From Candidatus Thiodiazotropha taylori (GTDB taxonomy: Bacteria > Pseudomonadota > Gammaproteobacteria > Chromatiales > Chromatiaceae), in NCBI GenBank assembly GCA_019100305.1, contig JAHRHW010000024.1:1-20803 (forward strand): DNA of 20,803 nt, in the 5' to 3' direction. Numbering within the stretch: the stretch's first letter is position 1; each line of letters opens with the position of its first letter. The position numbers were made by a program, and so were the translations under genes. A model generated the notes under the pieces. It was not told the DNA's origin and made no database searches. It saw nothing but the letters and a program-made list of their open reading frames with translations. Shown in pieces: positions 14,068 through 20,803 of the stretch.

Positions 14068-14829
14068 ATGACCAATTCGGAATCAACACAACCTAAAAAT
14101 ACCCCGGACGATCTGGAGGTCACCAACACCTCCGGCCATCTCAGGGTAGCCATAGAGATTGCCATTGCTGCACTGATACTGGTCGCCATCTATTATATTT
14201 TCGCACCGGAAGAGACCATCGAATTGGCACCGCCAATCGATGAGACTCAGATCGACCCGGTGATTCGTGATCGGATTGAGGCCGCCAAAACAGATCAGAG
14301 CGCCGAGCAGACCCTGGCTGTACAGCCCTCAGTTGAGGAGACACCGGCAGCAACTCTACCTGATGAGACACAAACCTCAGAAATGTCAGCCCCTACATCA
14401 GCGCCGGTTGAAGAGCCTGCGGAACCTGTTACCACAGTTCAATCGCAGAGTGACGCGCGTCAGATGATCTCTGAAATACGCCGTGGTGATCTGGTATTAA
14501 GTTCTGCTGAAATTATTGAAAAATCTGAGCAGTTCAGTCAGCAGGGACGAGTTACTGACACCTACCTGCTGCTTTTCTATGCCGCCCGTGAAGGTGACGG
14601 TCAGGCCGCTTTTGCACTGGCCAGTCTCTATGACCCCAAACACTTTCAACCCGGCAACGCCTTGCTCGAGAAAGCGGATGCTTACCAGGCCTACAAATGG
14701 TACAGCAAAGCAACGGAACAACAGATTCCGGAGGCCCAGATTCGTCTCGACAGACTGCGCAATGAGATTGAGAAGCAGGCTGAAGCGGGAGATCCGGCTG
14801 CCAAGCGTCTGTTGTTGAACTGGCAATGA
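14068..14829 (+). CDS. Membrane-anchored protein with Sel1-like repeats
   Basis: 253 residues: a short cytoplasmic N-terminus, one TM helix about 27-46 (VAIEIAIAALILVAIYYIF), a Pro/Glu/Thr-rich low-complexity periplasmic linker about 47-130, then a helical C-terminal domain. That domain contains Sel1/TPR-like patterns: 'GDGQAAFALASLYDP', 'DAYQAYKWYSKATEQQIPEAQ' and 'AEAGDPAAKRLLLNW'. Sel1-like repeats bind proteins or peptides and are often found in secretion and envelope systems. The Shine-Dalgarno is weak. The SH3/VWA gene starts 24 nt downstream, so the two are probably co-transcribed. The protein likely serves as a periplasmic adaptor of the VWA/ABC module. The exact family is not recognised. 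Confidence 0.83.
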   Translation: MTNSESTQPKNTPDDLEVTNTSGHLRVAIEIAIAALILVAIYYIFAPEETIELAPPIDETQIDPVIRDRIEAAKTDQSAEQTLAVQPSVEETPAATLPDETQTSEMSAPTSAPVEEPAEPVTTVQSQSDARQMISEIRRGDLVLSSAEIIEKSEQFSQQGRVTDTYLLLFYAAREGDGQAAFALASLYDPKHFQPGNALLEKADAYQAYKWYSKATEQQIPEAQIRLDRLRNEIEKQAEAGDPAAKRLLLNWQ

Positions 14830-14853
14830 TCCACATAATTCAGGATGCCTCCG

Positions 14854-16863
14854 ATGTCATGGTTTAAATCGGTACCAATCACCATCGCAGCGATGCTCTT
14901 CTCTGCAACCTGCCTCGCCGCACCCCAGGCACGCCCACTCCTGATGGAGGGGAAGCAGTCACTCTATCAACGGGTACTGAGTAAACCGGGTGCGCAGGTT
15001 TTCAGTCAGGTCCAGCAGGGTAACGGCTCTGCAACCGCACCGTTTTCTGTCTACTACGTCTACGATCGCAAACAGCAGCAGGGCTCTGATTGGATACAGG
15101 TTGGGTTAAGCCGCCATGGCACGATTGAAGGCTGGATACCTGAAATTGACACCATACCCTGGAATCAGGGTCTCACCGTTGCATTCAGGGACCCTCTGGG
15201 AAGTGATCGGGTGCTTCTGTTCAACGAAAAGCATGCCTTGAAAGAGATCATCGAGGATCAGAGCTCAGACAACTACCGGACGCTCTACACGGCGGCGGAA
15301 ACCGGCAAACTGACAGCGGATTCTCCGGTGGTTGCGATCCAGCCCAGAACCCATATCGACATTCTCAAGGACTTTTACCTGGTCCCGATCCGGGATCACG
15401 AAGATATCTACATTGGCAGTGAGCAGGCAAGGATGCTGCAAATCTCCAGTGTGCCGCTGCAGCCTATCGAGCAACCAGCCAAAAAGAAACAAGCCGCACC
15501 CAAGAGTGAATCCAAACGGCCAGCCTTTCGCTCTGCCGTGGTGTTCGTGATCGACTCAACGCTCTCCATGGATCCCTATATCGACCGAACCCGGGAAGCC
15601 GTCAGAAAAATATACGACACCATTACCAAAGAGGATCTGACCGGTGATGTGAGCTTTGGACTGGTTGCCTTTCGTGACAATCCGGATGCCGCTCCAGGAC
15701 TTGAGTATCTGACTGAAACCTATGTGGATCTCGAACAGGGTCAGAACGCCGACAGTTTTTTCTCTCAAGTCTCCACCCTGAAGGCGGCCACGGTCTCCAG
15801 TCGGGACTTCAAAGAGGACAGTTATGCCGGTGTCAATGAAGCCATCGCCGGAATCGACTGGCAGAATCAGGATGCCCGATATGTTGTATTGATCACCGAT
15901 GCGGGCCCCCGTGAGGCTGGTGATCCACTCTCCGGAACCGGCCTATCCAGCAGTGCCTTGAGAAGTCTGGCACAGAACAAAGGCATCGCCCTGTCTGTAC
16001 TGCATCTGCTGACCCCCAGCGTTATGGCGGATCATGCCGATGCGGAAGAGACCTATCGGGATCTCTCCTACTATCCCGGTATCGGCAGTTTCTATTTTGG
16101 TGTCGAGACAGGCAATGTGGAACGTTTTGGCCGGGTACTTGATGCACTGGCCCAGCAGATCACCGAACAAGTCAAATTAGCGGCGATGGCTGCCGCCGGC
16201 AAATTGCTGGCTGAAGAGCGCCAGGCACAACAGGCGGAGACAGAACAGGCCGAGGCCAACAATGATCAACTGGCACAGTTTCAGGCGAAGGTGGCCAAGC
16301 TTGGATATGCGCTGAGAATGCGCTACCTGCAGCAGGATGAAAAACAGCAGGTTCCCAGCATTTTCAATGCCTGGCTGGTGGACCGGGATATCCAGAACCC
16401 GCAACGCCAAACCCTGGATGTCAGAGTACTGCTGACCCGTGACCAACTCAGCGACCTGCACACTATCATGCGCCAGGTACTGATAACCGCTGAAGAGGGA
16501 TTGCTCTCGCCACGCAGCTTTCTCAACGATTTGAAGAGTCTTGCCGCGACCATCGCTCGTAATCCCGATCAACTTGGTACGACCACCCGGGCTACCGGCG
16601 CCAGGGAGGGAAATCTGGCTGATATGGGTTTCATGCGAGAGTATATTGAAGACCTTCCCTACACCGGCGAAGTCATGAACCTCTCCCTTGACCACTGGCA
16701 GGACTGGCCAGCCAAAGACCAGATTGAGTTTATCAATCGACTGGAAGAGAAGATAAACTACTACCAGGTTCTGCATGACCACACCGACCTCTGGGTTTCG
16801 CTGGATGGCGGTCCGGTCTCTGGAGACTCCGTATTTCCAATCGGTCTGGAAATGTTGCCTTAA
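14854..16863 (+). CDS. Secreted SH3/VWA protein, PpkA C-terminal-like
   Basis: 669 residues. ATG 14854 is preferred over ATG 14845 because AGGA (14842-14845) lies at the proper distance from it. Signal peptide: 'VPITIAAMLFSATCLAAP'. Then an SH3b-like region ('VFSQVQQG', 'WIQVGLSRHGTIEGWIPE'), a segment of unknown fold, a Lys/Pro-rich linker and a von Willebrand A domain from about residue 230: 'VVFVIDSTLSMDPYID' carries the MIDAS DxTxS (Asp near 234), followed by 'FGLVAFRDNP' and 'VVLITDAGPR'. The C-terminal 230 residues include a coiled coil and 'VLLTRDQLSDLHTIMR'. The VWA and the part after it resemble the periplasmic half of the T6SS kinase PpkA, but no kinase domain or TM helix is present. 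It is followed after 16 nt by an ABC ATPase and a permease. Confidence 0.87.
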   Translation: MSWFKSVPITIAAMLFSATCLAAPQARPLLMEGKQSLYQRVLSKPGAQVFSQVQQGNGSATAPFSVYYVYDRKQQQGSDWIQVGLSRHGTIEGWIPEIDTIPWNQGLTVAFRDPLGSDRVLLFNEKHALKEIIEDQSSDNYRTLYTAAETGKLTADSPVVAIQPRTHIDILKDFYLVPIRDHEDIYIGSEQARMLQISSVPLQPIEQPAKKKQAAPKSESKRPAFRSAVVFVIDSTLSMDPYIDRTREAVRKIYDTITKEDLTGDVSFGLVAFRDNPDAAPGLEYLTETYVDLEQGQNADSFFSQVSTLKAATVSSRDFKEDSYAGVNEAIAGIDWQNQDARYVVLITDAGPREAGDPLSGTGLSSSALRSLAQNKGIALSVLHLLTPSVMADHADAEETYRDLSYYPGIGSFYFGVETGNVERFGRVLDALAQQITEQVKLAAMAAAGKLLAEERQAQQAETEQAEANNDQLAQFQAKVAKLGYALRMRYLQQDEKQQVPSIFNAWLVDRDIQNPQRQTLDVRVLLTRDQLSDLHTIMRQVLITAEEGLLSPRSFLNDLKSLAATIARNPDQLGTTTRATGAREGNLADMGFMREYIEDLPYTGEVMNLSLDHWQDWPAKDQIEFINRLEEKINYYQVLHDHTDLWVSLDGGPVSGDSVFPIGLEMLP

Positions 16864-16879
16864 CCTACGAATAAACCTA

Positions 16880-17653
16880 ATGGTAAATCCTGAAGCTCAA
16901 GCAGGAGCGAGCCTGACGGGTGATCGCGTCCTTATCTATCACCTGCGTGACGTACTCAAAACCCGTGAGGCCGAAGGCACCGCCTTTCGTCTTCGTGTCC
17001 CCAGTTTGCAGATTGCGCTGGGAGAGAAGATTGCACTGATCGGCGAAAGCGGCTGTGGTAAAAGCACCCTGCTCGACATGTTGTCGATGGTGCTACGCCC
17101 AACCGAAATCGGCTCATTCCGTTTTCGCCCGGAACAGGGTGCAGAGCCGGTGGATATCACCAACCTGTGGCACAAAAAACGCCTGAACCAGTTGGGTGAT
17201 CTGCGTCGTCAGCGTATTGGTTATGTGATGCAGACCGGCGGCCTGTTGCCCTATCTCACAGTACGGGAGAATATCAACCTCTCCCGTCGATTACTCGATA
17301 TGAGTGACGATGGCCTGGTAGAAGAGCTGACCAAGGACCTGGGAATCAGGCAGCACCTGGATAAGCTACCCCACAAACTCTCTGTTGGCGAACGCCAGCG
17401 GGTCGCCATCGGTCGGGCACTGGCTCATCGACCCTCCATCGTAATCGCTGATGAACCAACAGCTTCACTTGACCCCATAGCCGCTGAGCGGATCATGTCG
17501 CTGTTTATCGAGCTGGTGGATGAGTTACATATCACTGTTATCCTGGCCAGCCATGCCTGGCGTCACATCAACCGACTGGGACTGCGGCACCTGGAACACC
17601 AAACGGAGCGTAAAGAGGATGGATCCATGACAGAAACCGTGGTGAGCGGCTGA
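16880..17653 (+). CDS. ABC transporter ATP-binding protein (LolD/TagT-like)
   Basis: 257 residues from ATG 16880; an upstream in-frame ATG at 16775 lies inside the VWA gene and adds residues without similarity. All ATPase motifs are visible: Walker A 'GESGCGKST' (55-63), Q-loop region 'GYVMQTGGLLPYLTVRENI', signature 'LSVGE' (167-171, a variant of LSGGQ), Walker B 'IVIADEPTASLD' (Asp191-Glu192) and the switch His in 'VILASHAW'. It belongs to the MacB/LolD/FtsE group of ATPases that work with FtsX-type permeases. Its stop overlaps the permease ATG by one base (TGATG). With the permease and the PpkA-like VWA protein it resembles TagT of the T6SS threonine phosphorylation pathway. Those ATPases usually power mechanical or signalling work rather than import. 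Confidence 0.93.
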   Translation: MVNPEAQAGASLTGDRVLIYHLRDVLKTREAEGTAFRLRVPSLQIALGEKIALIGESGCGKSTLLDMLSMVLRPTEIGSFRFRPEQGAEPVDITNLWHKKRLNQLGDLRRQRIGYVMQTGGLLPYLTVRENINLSRRLLDMSDDGLVEELTKDLGIRQHLDKLPHKLSVGERQRVAIGRALAHRPSIVIADEPTASLDPIAAERIMSLFIELVDELHITVILASHAWRHINRLGLRHLEHQTERKEDGSMTETVVSG

Positions 17654-18864
17654 TGAGACATCGACTCAAAGATATCATCTGGCTGGCCGGCAAGGACTAC
17701 CGAAACGAGTGGCAGATGTCCGGGTTCTTCATTCTGGCACTTGCGGCAGTGCTCGGACCGATGCTGATTCTGTTCGCTCTCAAATTTGGCATTGTCGGCA
17801 GTATGCTCAACAATCTGATCGAGGATCCCCGTAATCGGGAGATCCGACCCATCGGCAGTGGTCGTTATGACCAAGCCTGGATTGAGCAGCTGAATGAGCG
17901 ACCGGAAGTTCAGTTTATCGTCCCGAGAACCCGAGCCATTGCCGCCACCATAGATCTGAAAAGTGAAACGGCGAAACGCATTCTTTCCGTAGAGATGATA
18001 CCGACAGGCAGCGGTGACCCTTTACTGAAAGACAAGCATATTCCAATGTCTGCGACCGAACTGGTTCTCTCCAGCAACGCCGCAAAAAAGCTCAATGTAA
18101 AAGTCGGTGATGAGATCACTGGCAGCCTGGCGCGACGTTTCAAAGGACGCAGTGAACGGGTTCACCTGAAGCTCAAAGTCTCGGATATTGCATCGACTGC
18201 CAGCTTCGCCAGAGATGGTGCATTTGCCCCGATCCGTCTGGTCGAAAGTGCAGAGGATTTCAGAGATGGACGAGCTGTCGGTGAATTCGGCTGGAAAGGC
18301 AATGAGGTGGATCCAGGCAGCCGAAAGTACCCCAGTTTTCGCCTCTATACAGACTCTATCTACAATGTGGGCCGGATCAGTGATGCACTGGATAAAATCG
18401 GCATCGAGGTCAGAACCCGTGCGGCGGATATCGAGATCGTACGTAACATGGACCGTAATTTGAGCCTGGTCTTCTGGTTGATCGCAATCATCGGCCTGGT
18501 CGGATTCTCCCTCTCCCTGGGGGCCAGCCTGTGGGCCAATGTGGATCGCAAACGCAAAGAGTTGAGTGTCTTGCGATTGGTTGGCTTCCGCACAGCAGAG
18601 ATCGTCTGGTTTCCGGTTTTACAATCAAGCTTCACTGCGATACTCGGTTGGCTCTGTGCCAGCCTGATCTATTTTGGTGTCAGCATCACGATCAATCAGA
18701 TGTTCGCCTCGCAACTCAACAACAATGAAAAAGTCTGCCATCTGCTGCCGGAACATTTGCTGATAGCCCTTATACTGACCCTGGGTTCCGCCATCTTTGC
18801 CGCGTCCCTGGCTGGATACAAAGCGGCTCACATAGAACCATCGGAAGGTCTCAGGGATATCTAA
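17653..18864 (+). CDS. FtsX/MacB-type ABC permease (TagS-like)
   Basis: 403 residues. TM1 about 24-47, a large periplasmic domain about 48-268, then TM2 about 270-294, TM3 about 318-345 and TM4 about 368-390: the layout of FtsX/MacB/LolC permeases. The 'WANVDRKRKELSVLRLVGFRTAEI' loop after TM2 is the coupling element of this family (typically 'vxxRxxEIGxLRAxGa'). The C-terminal 'AGYKAAHIEPSEGLRDI' also matches, where 'a.r.dPaeaLR' is usual. The gene overlaps the ATPase gene by one base. The stop codon lies inside the T-run of the convergent terminator. Size and neighbourhood fit TagS, but LolCE-like or other mechanotransmission roles cannot be ruled out. Confidence 0.92.
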   Translation: MRHRLKDIIWLAGKDYRNEWQMSGFFILALAAVLGPMLILFALKFGIVGSMLNNLIEDPRNREIRPIGSGRYDQAWIEQLNERPEVQFIVPRTRAIAATIDLKSETAKRILSVEMIPTGSGDPLLKDKHIPMSATELVLSSNAAKKLNVKVGDEITGSLARRFKGRSERVHLKLKVSDIASTASFARDGAFAPIRLVESAEDFRDGRAVGEFGWKGNEVDPGSRKYPSFRLYTDSIYNVGRISDALDKIGIEVRTRAADIEIVRNMDRNLSLVFWLIAIIGLVGFSLSLGASLWANVDRKRKELSVLRLVGFRTAEIVWFPVLQSSFTAILGWLCASLIYFGVSITINQMFASQLNNNEKVCHLLPEHLLIALILTLGSAIFAASLAGYKAAHIEPSEGLRDI

Positions 18865-18894
18865 AAAAGCCATGGAGGGAAGACCCTCCATGGC
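18863..18894 (-). terminator. Intrinsic terminator of the VPLPA-CTERM gene
   Basis: An 11-bp perfect stem GCCATGGAGGG/CCCTCCATGGC (18869-18879, 18884-18894) with a 4-nt loop is followed on the minus strand by six T (18868-18863). It is 32 nt beyond the stop of the minus-strand gene. On the plus strand it is followed by CTTGCC, so it would end the ABC operon only weakly. The permease stop codon overlaps the T-run. Confidence 0.85.
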
Positions 18895-18925
18895 CTTGCC
18901 GAAATGCTATGAATTTCGGAATTTC

Positions 18926-19399
18926 TTATACTTTACGACGCCTGCTGTATGAGACGAAGCCGAGGAGAGCAGAACCAAACAACCAGGCAGCCGCTGGTAG
19001 CGGTACTGCACTCATGGTCAGATCGTAGTCTGAGCTTATTGTGGTATCGATTGCATTGAGAGCAAAACCGGAAATAGTAAAGATATAATCTCCGGCACCA
19101 AGAGTCAGAGTCTCGGAGAATGTGGTACCCAGGTGATACTGCTCATTTGTAGTGATGTTGGTTAACAGCAGATCATCACCAAACATTCCTTCGTGAGTAC
19201 CGGCAATCGCAATATCAAGTGATGCAGCATCCACAGTCAGACTGTAGGAATCAAGAAAATTTCCGTTCGGCTGAGGAGTTCCATAGCTATCTCCATGACC
19301 GGAAAAGACACCTGCATCATACGACGCCGCCTGAGCACCTACCGTTGAAAATGCCAGAAAGGCAACCAAGGCAATTGAACGTATAAGTAACTTCTTCAT
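18926..19399 (-). CDS. VPLPA-CTERM sorted exported protein (157 aa)
   Basis: ATG 19399 is chosen because AGGA (19411-19408) stands 8 nt before it and MKKLLIRS opens a typical signal peptide (ALVAFLAFSTVGAQA, cleavage before ASYDAG). Longer in-frame starts add residues of no secretory character. The mature domain, about 105 residues, is rich in Gly, Thr, Asp and Ser with beta-like patterns ('HLGTTFSETLTLGAGDYIFTISG'), as in many FxDxF/PEP-CTERM proteins. The C-terminus is a textbook VPLPA-CTERM signal: VPLPAAAW (132-139), a hydrophobic helix and RRR. Such proteins are processed by an exosortase-type enzyme and linked to the surface or extracellular polymer. The exosortase gene is not in the window. 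It is a single-gene unit with its own promoter and terminator. The function of the mature part is unknown. Confidence 0.88.
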   Translation of the reverse strand: MKKLLIRSIALVAFLAFSTVGAQAASYDAGVFSGHGDSYGTPQPNGNFLDSYSLTVDAASLDIAIAGTHEGMFGDDLLLTNITTNEQYHLGTTFSETLTLGAGDYIFTISGFALNAIDTTISSDYDLTMSAVPLPAAAWLFGSALLGFVSYSRRRKV

Positions 19400-19470
19400 T
19401 ATCTTCATCCTTAAATGATTGTTGATATCGATGCAATTTCTTCCCATGCATCTACCTGAGGACGCTACCA

Positions 19471-19498
19471 CTTATATTGATTCCAAACAATAAGTAAA
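19471..19498 (-). promoter_or_regulatory. Putative promoter of the VPLPA-CTERM gene
   Basis: On the minus strand TTTACT (19498-19493, 4 of 6) and TATAAG (19476-19471, 5 of 6) are 16 bp apart, about 70 bp before the start codon. It gives a leader of about 65 nt. Confidence 0.45.
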
Positions 19499-19515
19499 AT
19501 CCTATACCTTGAGCT

Positions 19516-19535
19516 TTTGCAAAGTGGGTTGCAAA
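19516..19535. promoter_or_regulatory. Inverted repeat TTTGCAA-N6-TTGCAAA
   Basis: A perfect 7-bp inverted repeat with a 6-bp spacer, centred about 27 bp upstream of the putative -35 of the VPLPA-CTERM gene. The position suits an activator or repressor site. It also lies downstream of the OmpA-domain gene on the same strand, so an RNA role cannot be excluded. Confidence 0.4.
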
Positions 19536-19593
19536 TATTCAACCAAACATCAGTAAGAGAGTTTTTAAACAATATTCAATGTTTAGATAGGGC

Positions 19594-20803
19594 TCAATTC
19601 GGAAACAGAATCATCTCAACCCGTCTTCGCTTTGCCGATTCACTCAGTGTCAGAACCTTGCTCTCATCCTCAGCTGTTCCGACGGCGGCCACATGCAGTC
19701 GACTGCCGGAGATGCCTCGTTTGATAAAATAGTATTTAACCTCATCCGCCCGCTTTAAAGAGAGCTGATAGTTATATTGCCTGTCGCCCTGTGTATCCGC
19801 ATATCCGATGATCCTGAGAAAGGTCGCCTCCTCTGTCAGCATCTTATATTGAACCGCTTTTAGTAAAGCGATGTACTCAGTTGGTATCGAGGCTTTGTTA
19901 AATTCAAAGAAGACTGCATAGCGTGTCGCCAACTCAATAGTTTCAGATACCTCTCCAGAGAGATCCTGAGGATAATCACTGATATCACTCTGCTGAAGAG
20001 TCAATGGCTCATCACCATCTTGCTGCGCGTACGCCCCACCATGCTCTTCAGTCATTGTTCGTAACATCTGTTGATTCGAATCTTTCTGTGGCAAACCCAC
20101 CGTCGTCTCATCTTCCAAGACTTTGCCTATCTGCTGATCCACAACCTCCGTGCCGGCTATCAGCCCCTGCAAATCACTGAAGGATTGATTGATCTGCTTA
20201 GCAAACAGACCATAGAACAACGCGAGCAATAGAACGATACCCAGCCAGGATACGAAGCGGAAGATGAATCGGCCCAATTCGGGTTGAGGTGGTTTGGCAA
20301 ATGGTCGCGTGGAGAGTCCTGCCATCGCCACATCCGGACAAGCATCGACCCACATCGAGGGCATACTCAAATTCTCTTCAACACTGATACGGTTGACCAA
20401 CCGATCTGATGGCTGAAAGGATTGCACGACAGCTTTACTGTGATTTTCAACCGGAGTGTTGTTGGTGGCCGATGAATTCTCACTTCTATCACTCGACATA
20501 AACCATACACCACCCCAGCGATGTTCATCATCCATACGTTTTGGGTTTTGATGTTTTAGCGTCTGTTGAACCTGAGAGGAGTTGATATTGCGTTGTTTAT
20601 GTTGTTCCGAAATCAAACTACCCAGAGCATGACAGTCCAAATCGCTATTCCATATCTCATCTGCATCTGGAAACTCAACGGACAGCTCATTCACCATTGC
20701 ACTCTCATCAGCATGCTCTTCCTCGAACTCACTGCTTTCAAATAACGAGGCGTGGCTCAACTCCAGATTTGGTGATTGCAGCGGTTTTTTTACAGTCAGG
20801 TCA
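19594..20803 (-). CDS. Inner-membrane OmpA-domain protein, 5' end outside window
   Basis: The frame stays open to the window edge, upstream of a TTG at 20760, with no stop; the protein reads '..LTVKKPLQSPNLELSHASLF..', so the N-terminus is probably missing. The visible part (about 402 residues) has a long acidic, Ser/Asn/Gln-rich region without hydrophobic stretches, one TM helix (about 20205-20270, 'FRFVSWLGIVLLLALFYGLF'), a periplasmic linker of about 100 residues and a C-terminal OmpA-like peptidoglycan-binding domain. That domain includes 'YAVFFEFNKASIP', 'GYADTQGDRQYNYQLSLKRADEV' and 'SAKRRRVEMIL', with the Asp and Arg that hold meso-diaminopimelate. The topology is like MotB or the OmpA-tailed TssL: cytoplasmic N-part, peptidoglycan-bound C-part. 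It is transcribed towards the VPLPA gene. Its partner is not visible. Confidence 0.88.
   Translation of the reverse strand, partial: DLTVKKPLQSPNLELSHASLFESSEFEEEHADESAMVNELSVEFPDADEIWNSDLDCHALGSLISEQHKQRNINSSQVQQTLKHQNPKRMDDEHRWGGVWFMSSDRSENSSATNNTPVENHSKAVVQSFQPSDRLVNRISVEENLSMPSMWVDACPDVAMAGLSTRPFAKPPQPELGRFIFRFVSWLGIVLLLALFYGLFAKQINQSFSDLQGLIAGTEVVDQQIGKVLEDETTVGLPQKDSNQQMLRTMTEEHGGAYAQQDGDEPLTLQQSDISDYPQDLSGEVSETIELATRYAVFFEFNKASIPTEYIALLKAVQYKMLTEEATFLRIIGYADTQGDRQYNYQLSLKRADEVKYYFIKRGISGSRLHVAAVGTAEDESKVLTLSESAKRRRVEMILFPN

Noticed and set aside
19566..19585. TAAACA/TGTTTA hairpin downstream of the OmpA-domain gene as a terminator
   Set aside because: The stem is only 6 bp and AT-rich, and the following A-rich stretch is not a T-run on the minus strand.
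1..20803. CRISPR array, insertion sequence or prophage remnants
   Set aside because: No regularly spaced repeats, transposase, integrase or phage structural motifs were seen on either strand.

Overview
The window looks like a chromosomal segment of a gammaproteobacterium. GC is moderate, queA and tgt are close together, a leuX-type tRNA-Leu is present, and so is a VPLPA-CTERM sorting signal. A sulfur-oxidising or Chromatiales-like lineage would fit, but that is inference from gene style, not from a marker gene.

Positions 1-7905 (+) form a tightly packed, translationally coupled envelope operon. It holds a coiled-coil protein cut by the window edge, a 942-aa TPR lipoprotein, a 206-aa TPR lipoprotein, a small secreted protein, a TolQ/ExbB/MotA-type channel, two ExbD/TolR proteins, a TonB-like protein with an AgmX/PglI C-terminal domain, and ApbE. 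The combination (one TolQ-like, two TolR-like, AgmX-type transducer, TPR lipoproteins) resembles the Agl-Glt gliding motor core of Myxococcus more than a standard Tol-Pal or TonB-ExbBD system. The first ExbD has Asn where the proton-carrying Asp is expected; the second keeps the Asp.

Positions 7902-10295 (-) carry queA and tgt, two steps of queuosine tRNA modification. Between them, on the opposite strand, lies a candidate small RNA of about 88 nt (9126-9213): a 5' hairpin, a single-stranded stretch with two CCTCC anti-Shine-Dalgarno motifs, and a strong intrinsic terminator. An 18-bp perfect palindrome sits just upstream of its putative promoter.

Positions 10458-13599 (+) hold an exported alpha/beta hydrolase and a membrane GGDEF-EAL protein. 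tRNA-Leu(CAA) follows at 13713-13799.

Positions 14068-18864 (+) form a second operon: a membrane-anchored Sel1-like protein, a secreted SH3/VWA protein resembling the C-terminal half of PpkA, an ABC ATPase and an FtsX/MacB-type permease. This resembles the TagS-TagT-PpkA part of the type VI secretion threonine phosphorylation pathway, but without a kinase or any T6SS structural gene in view. On the minus strand follow a VPLPA-CTERM protein with its own promoter and terminator, and an inner-membrane OmpA-domain protein whose 5' end runs off the window.
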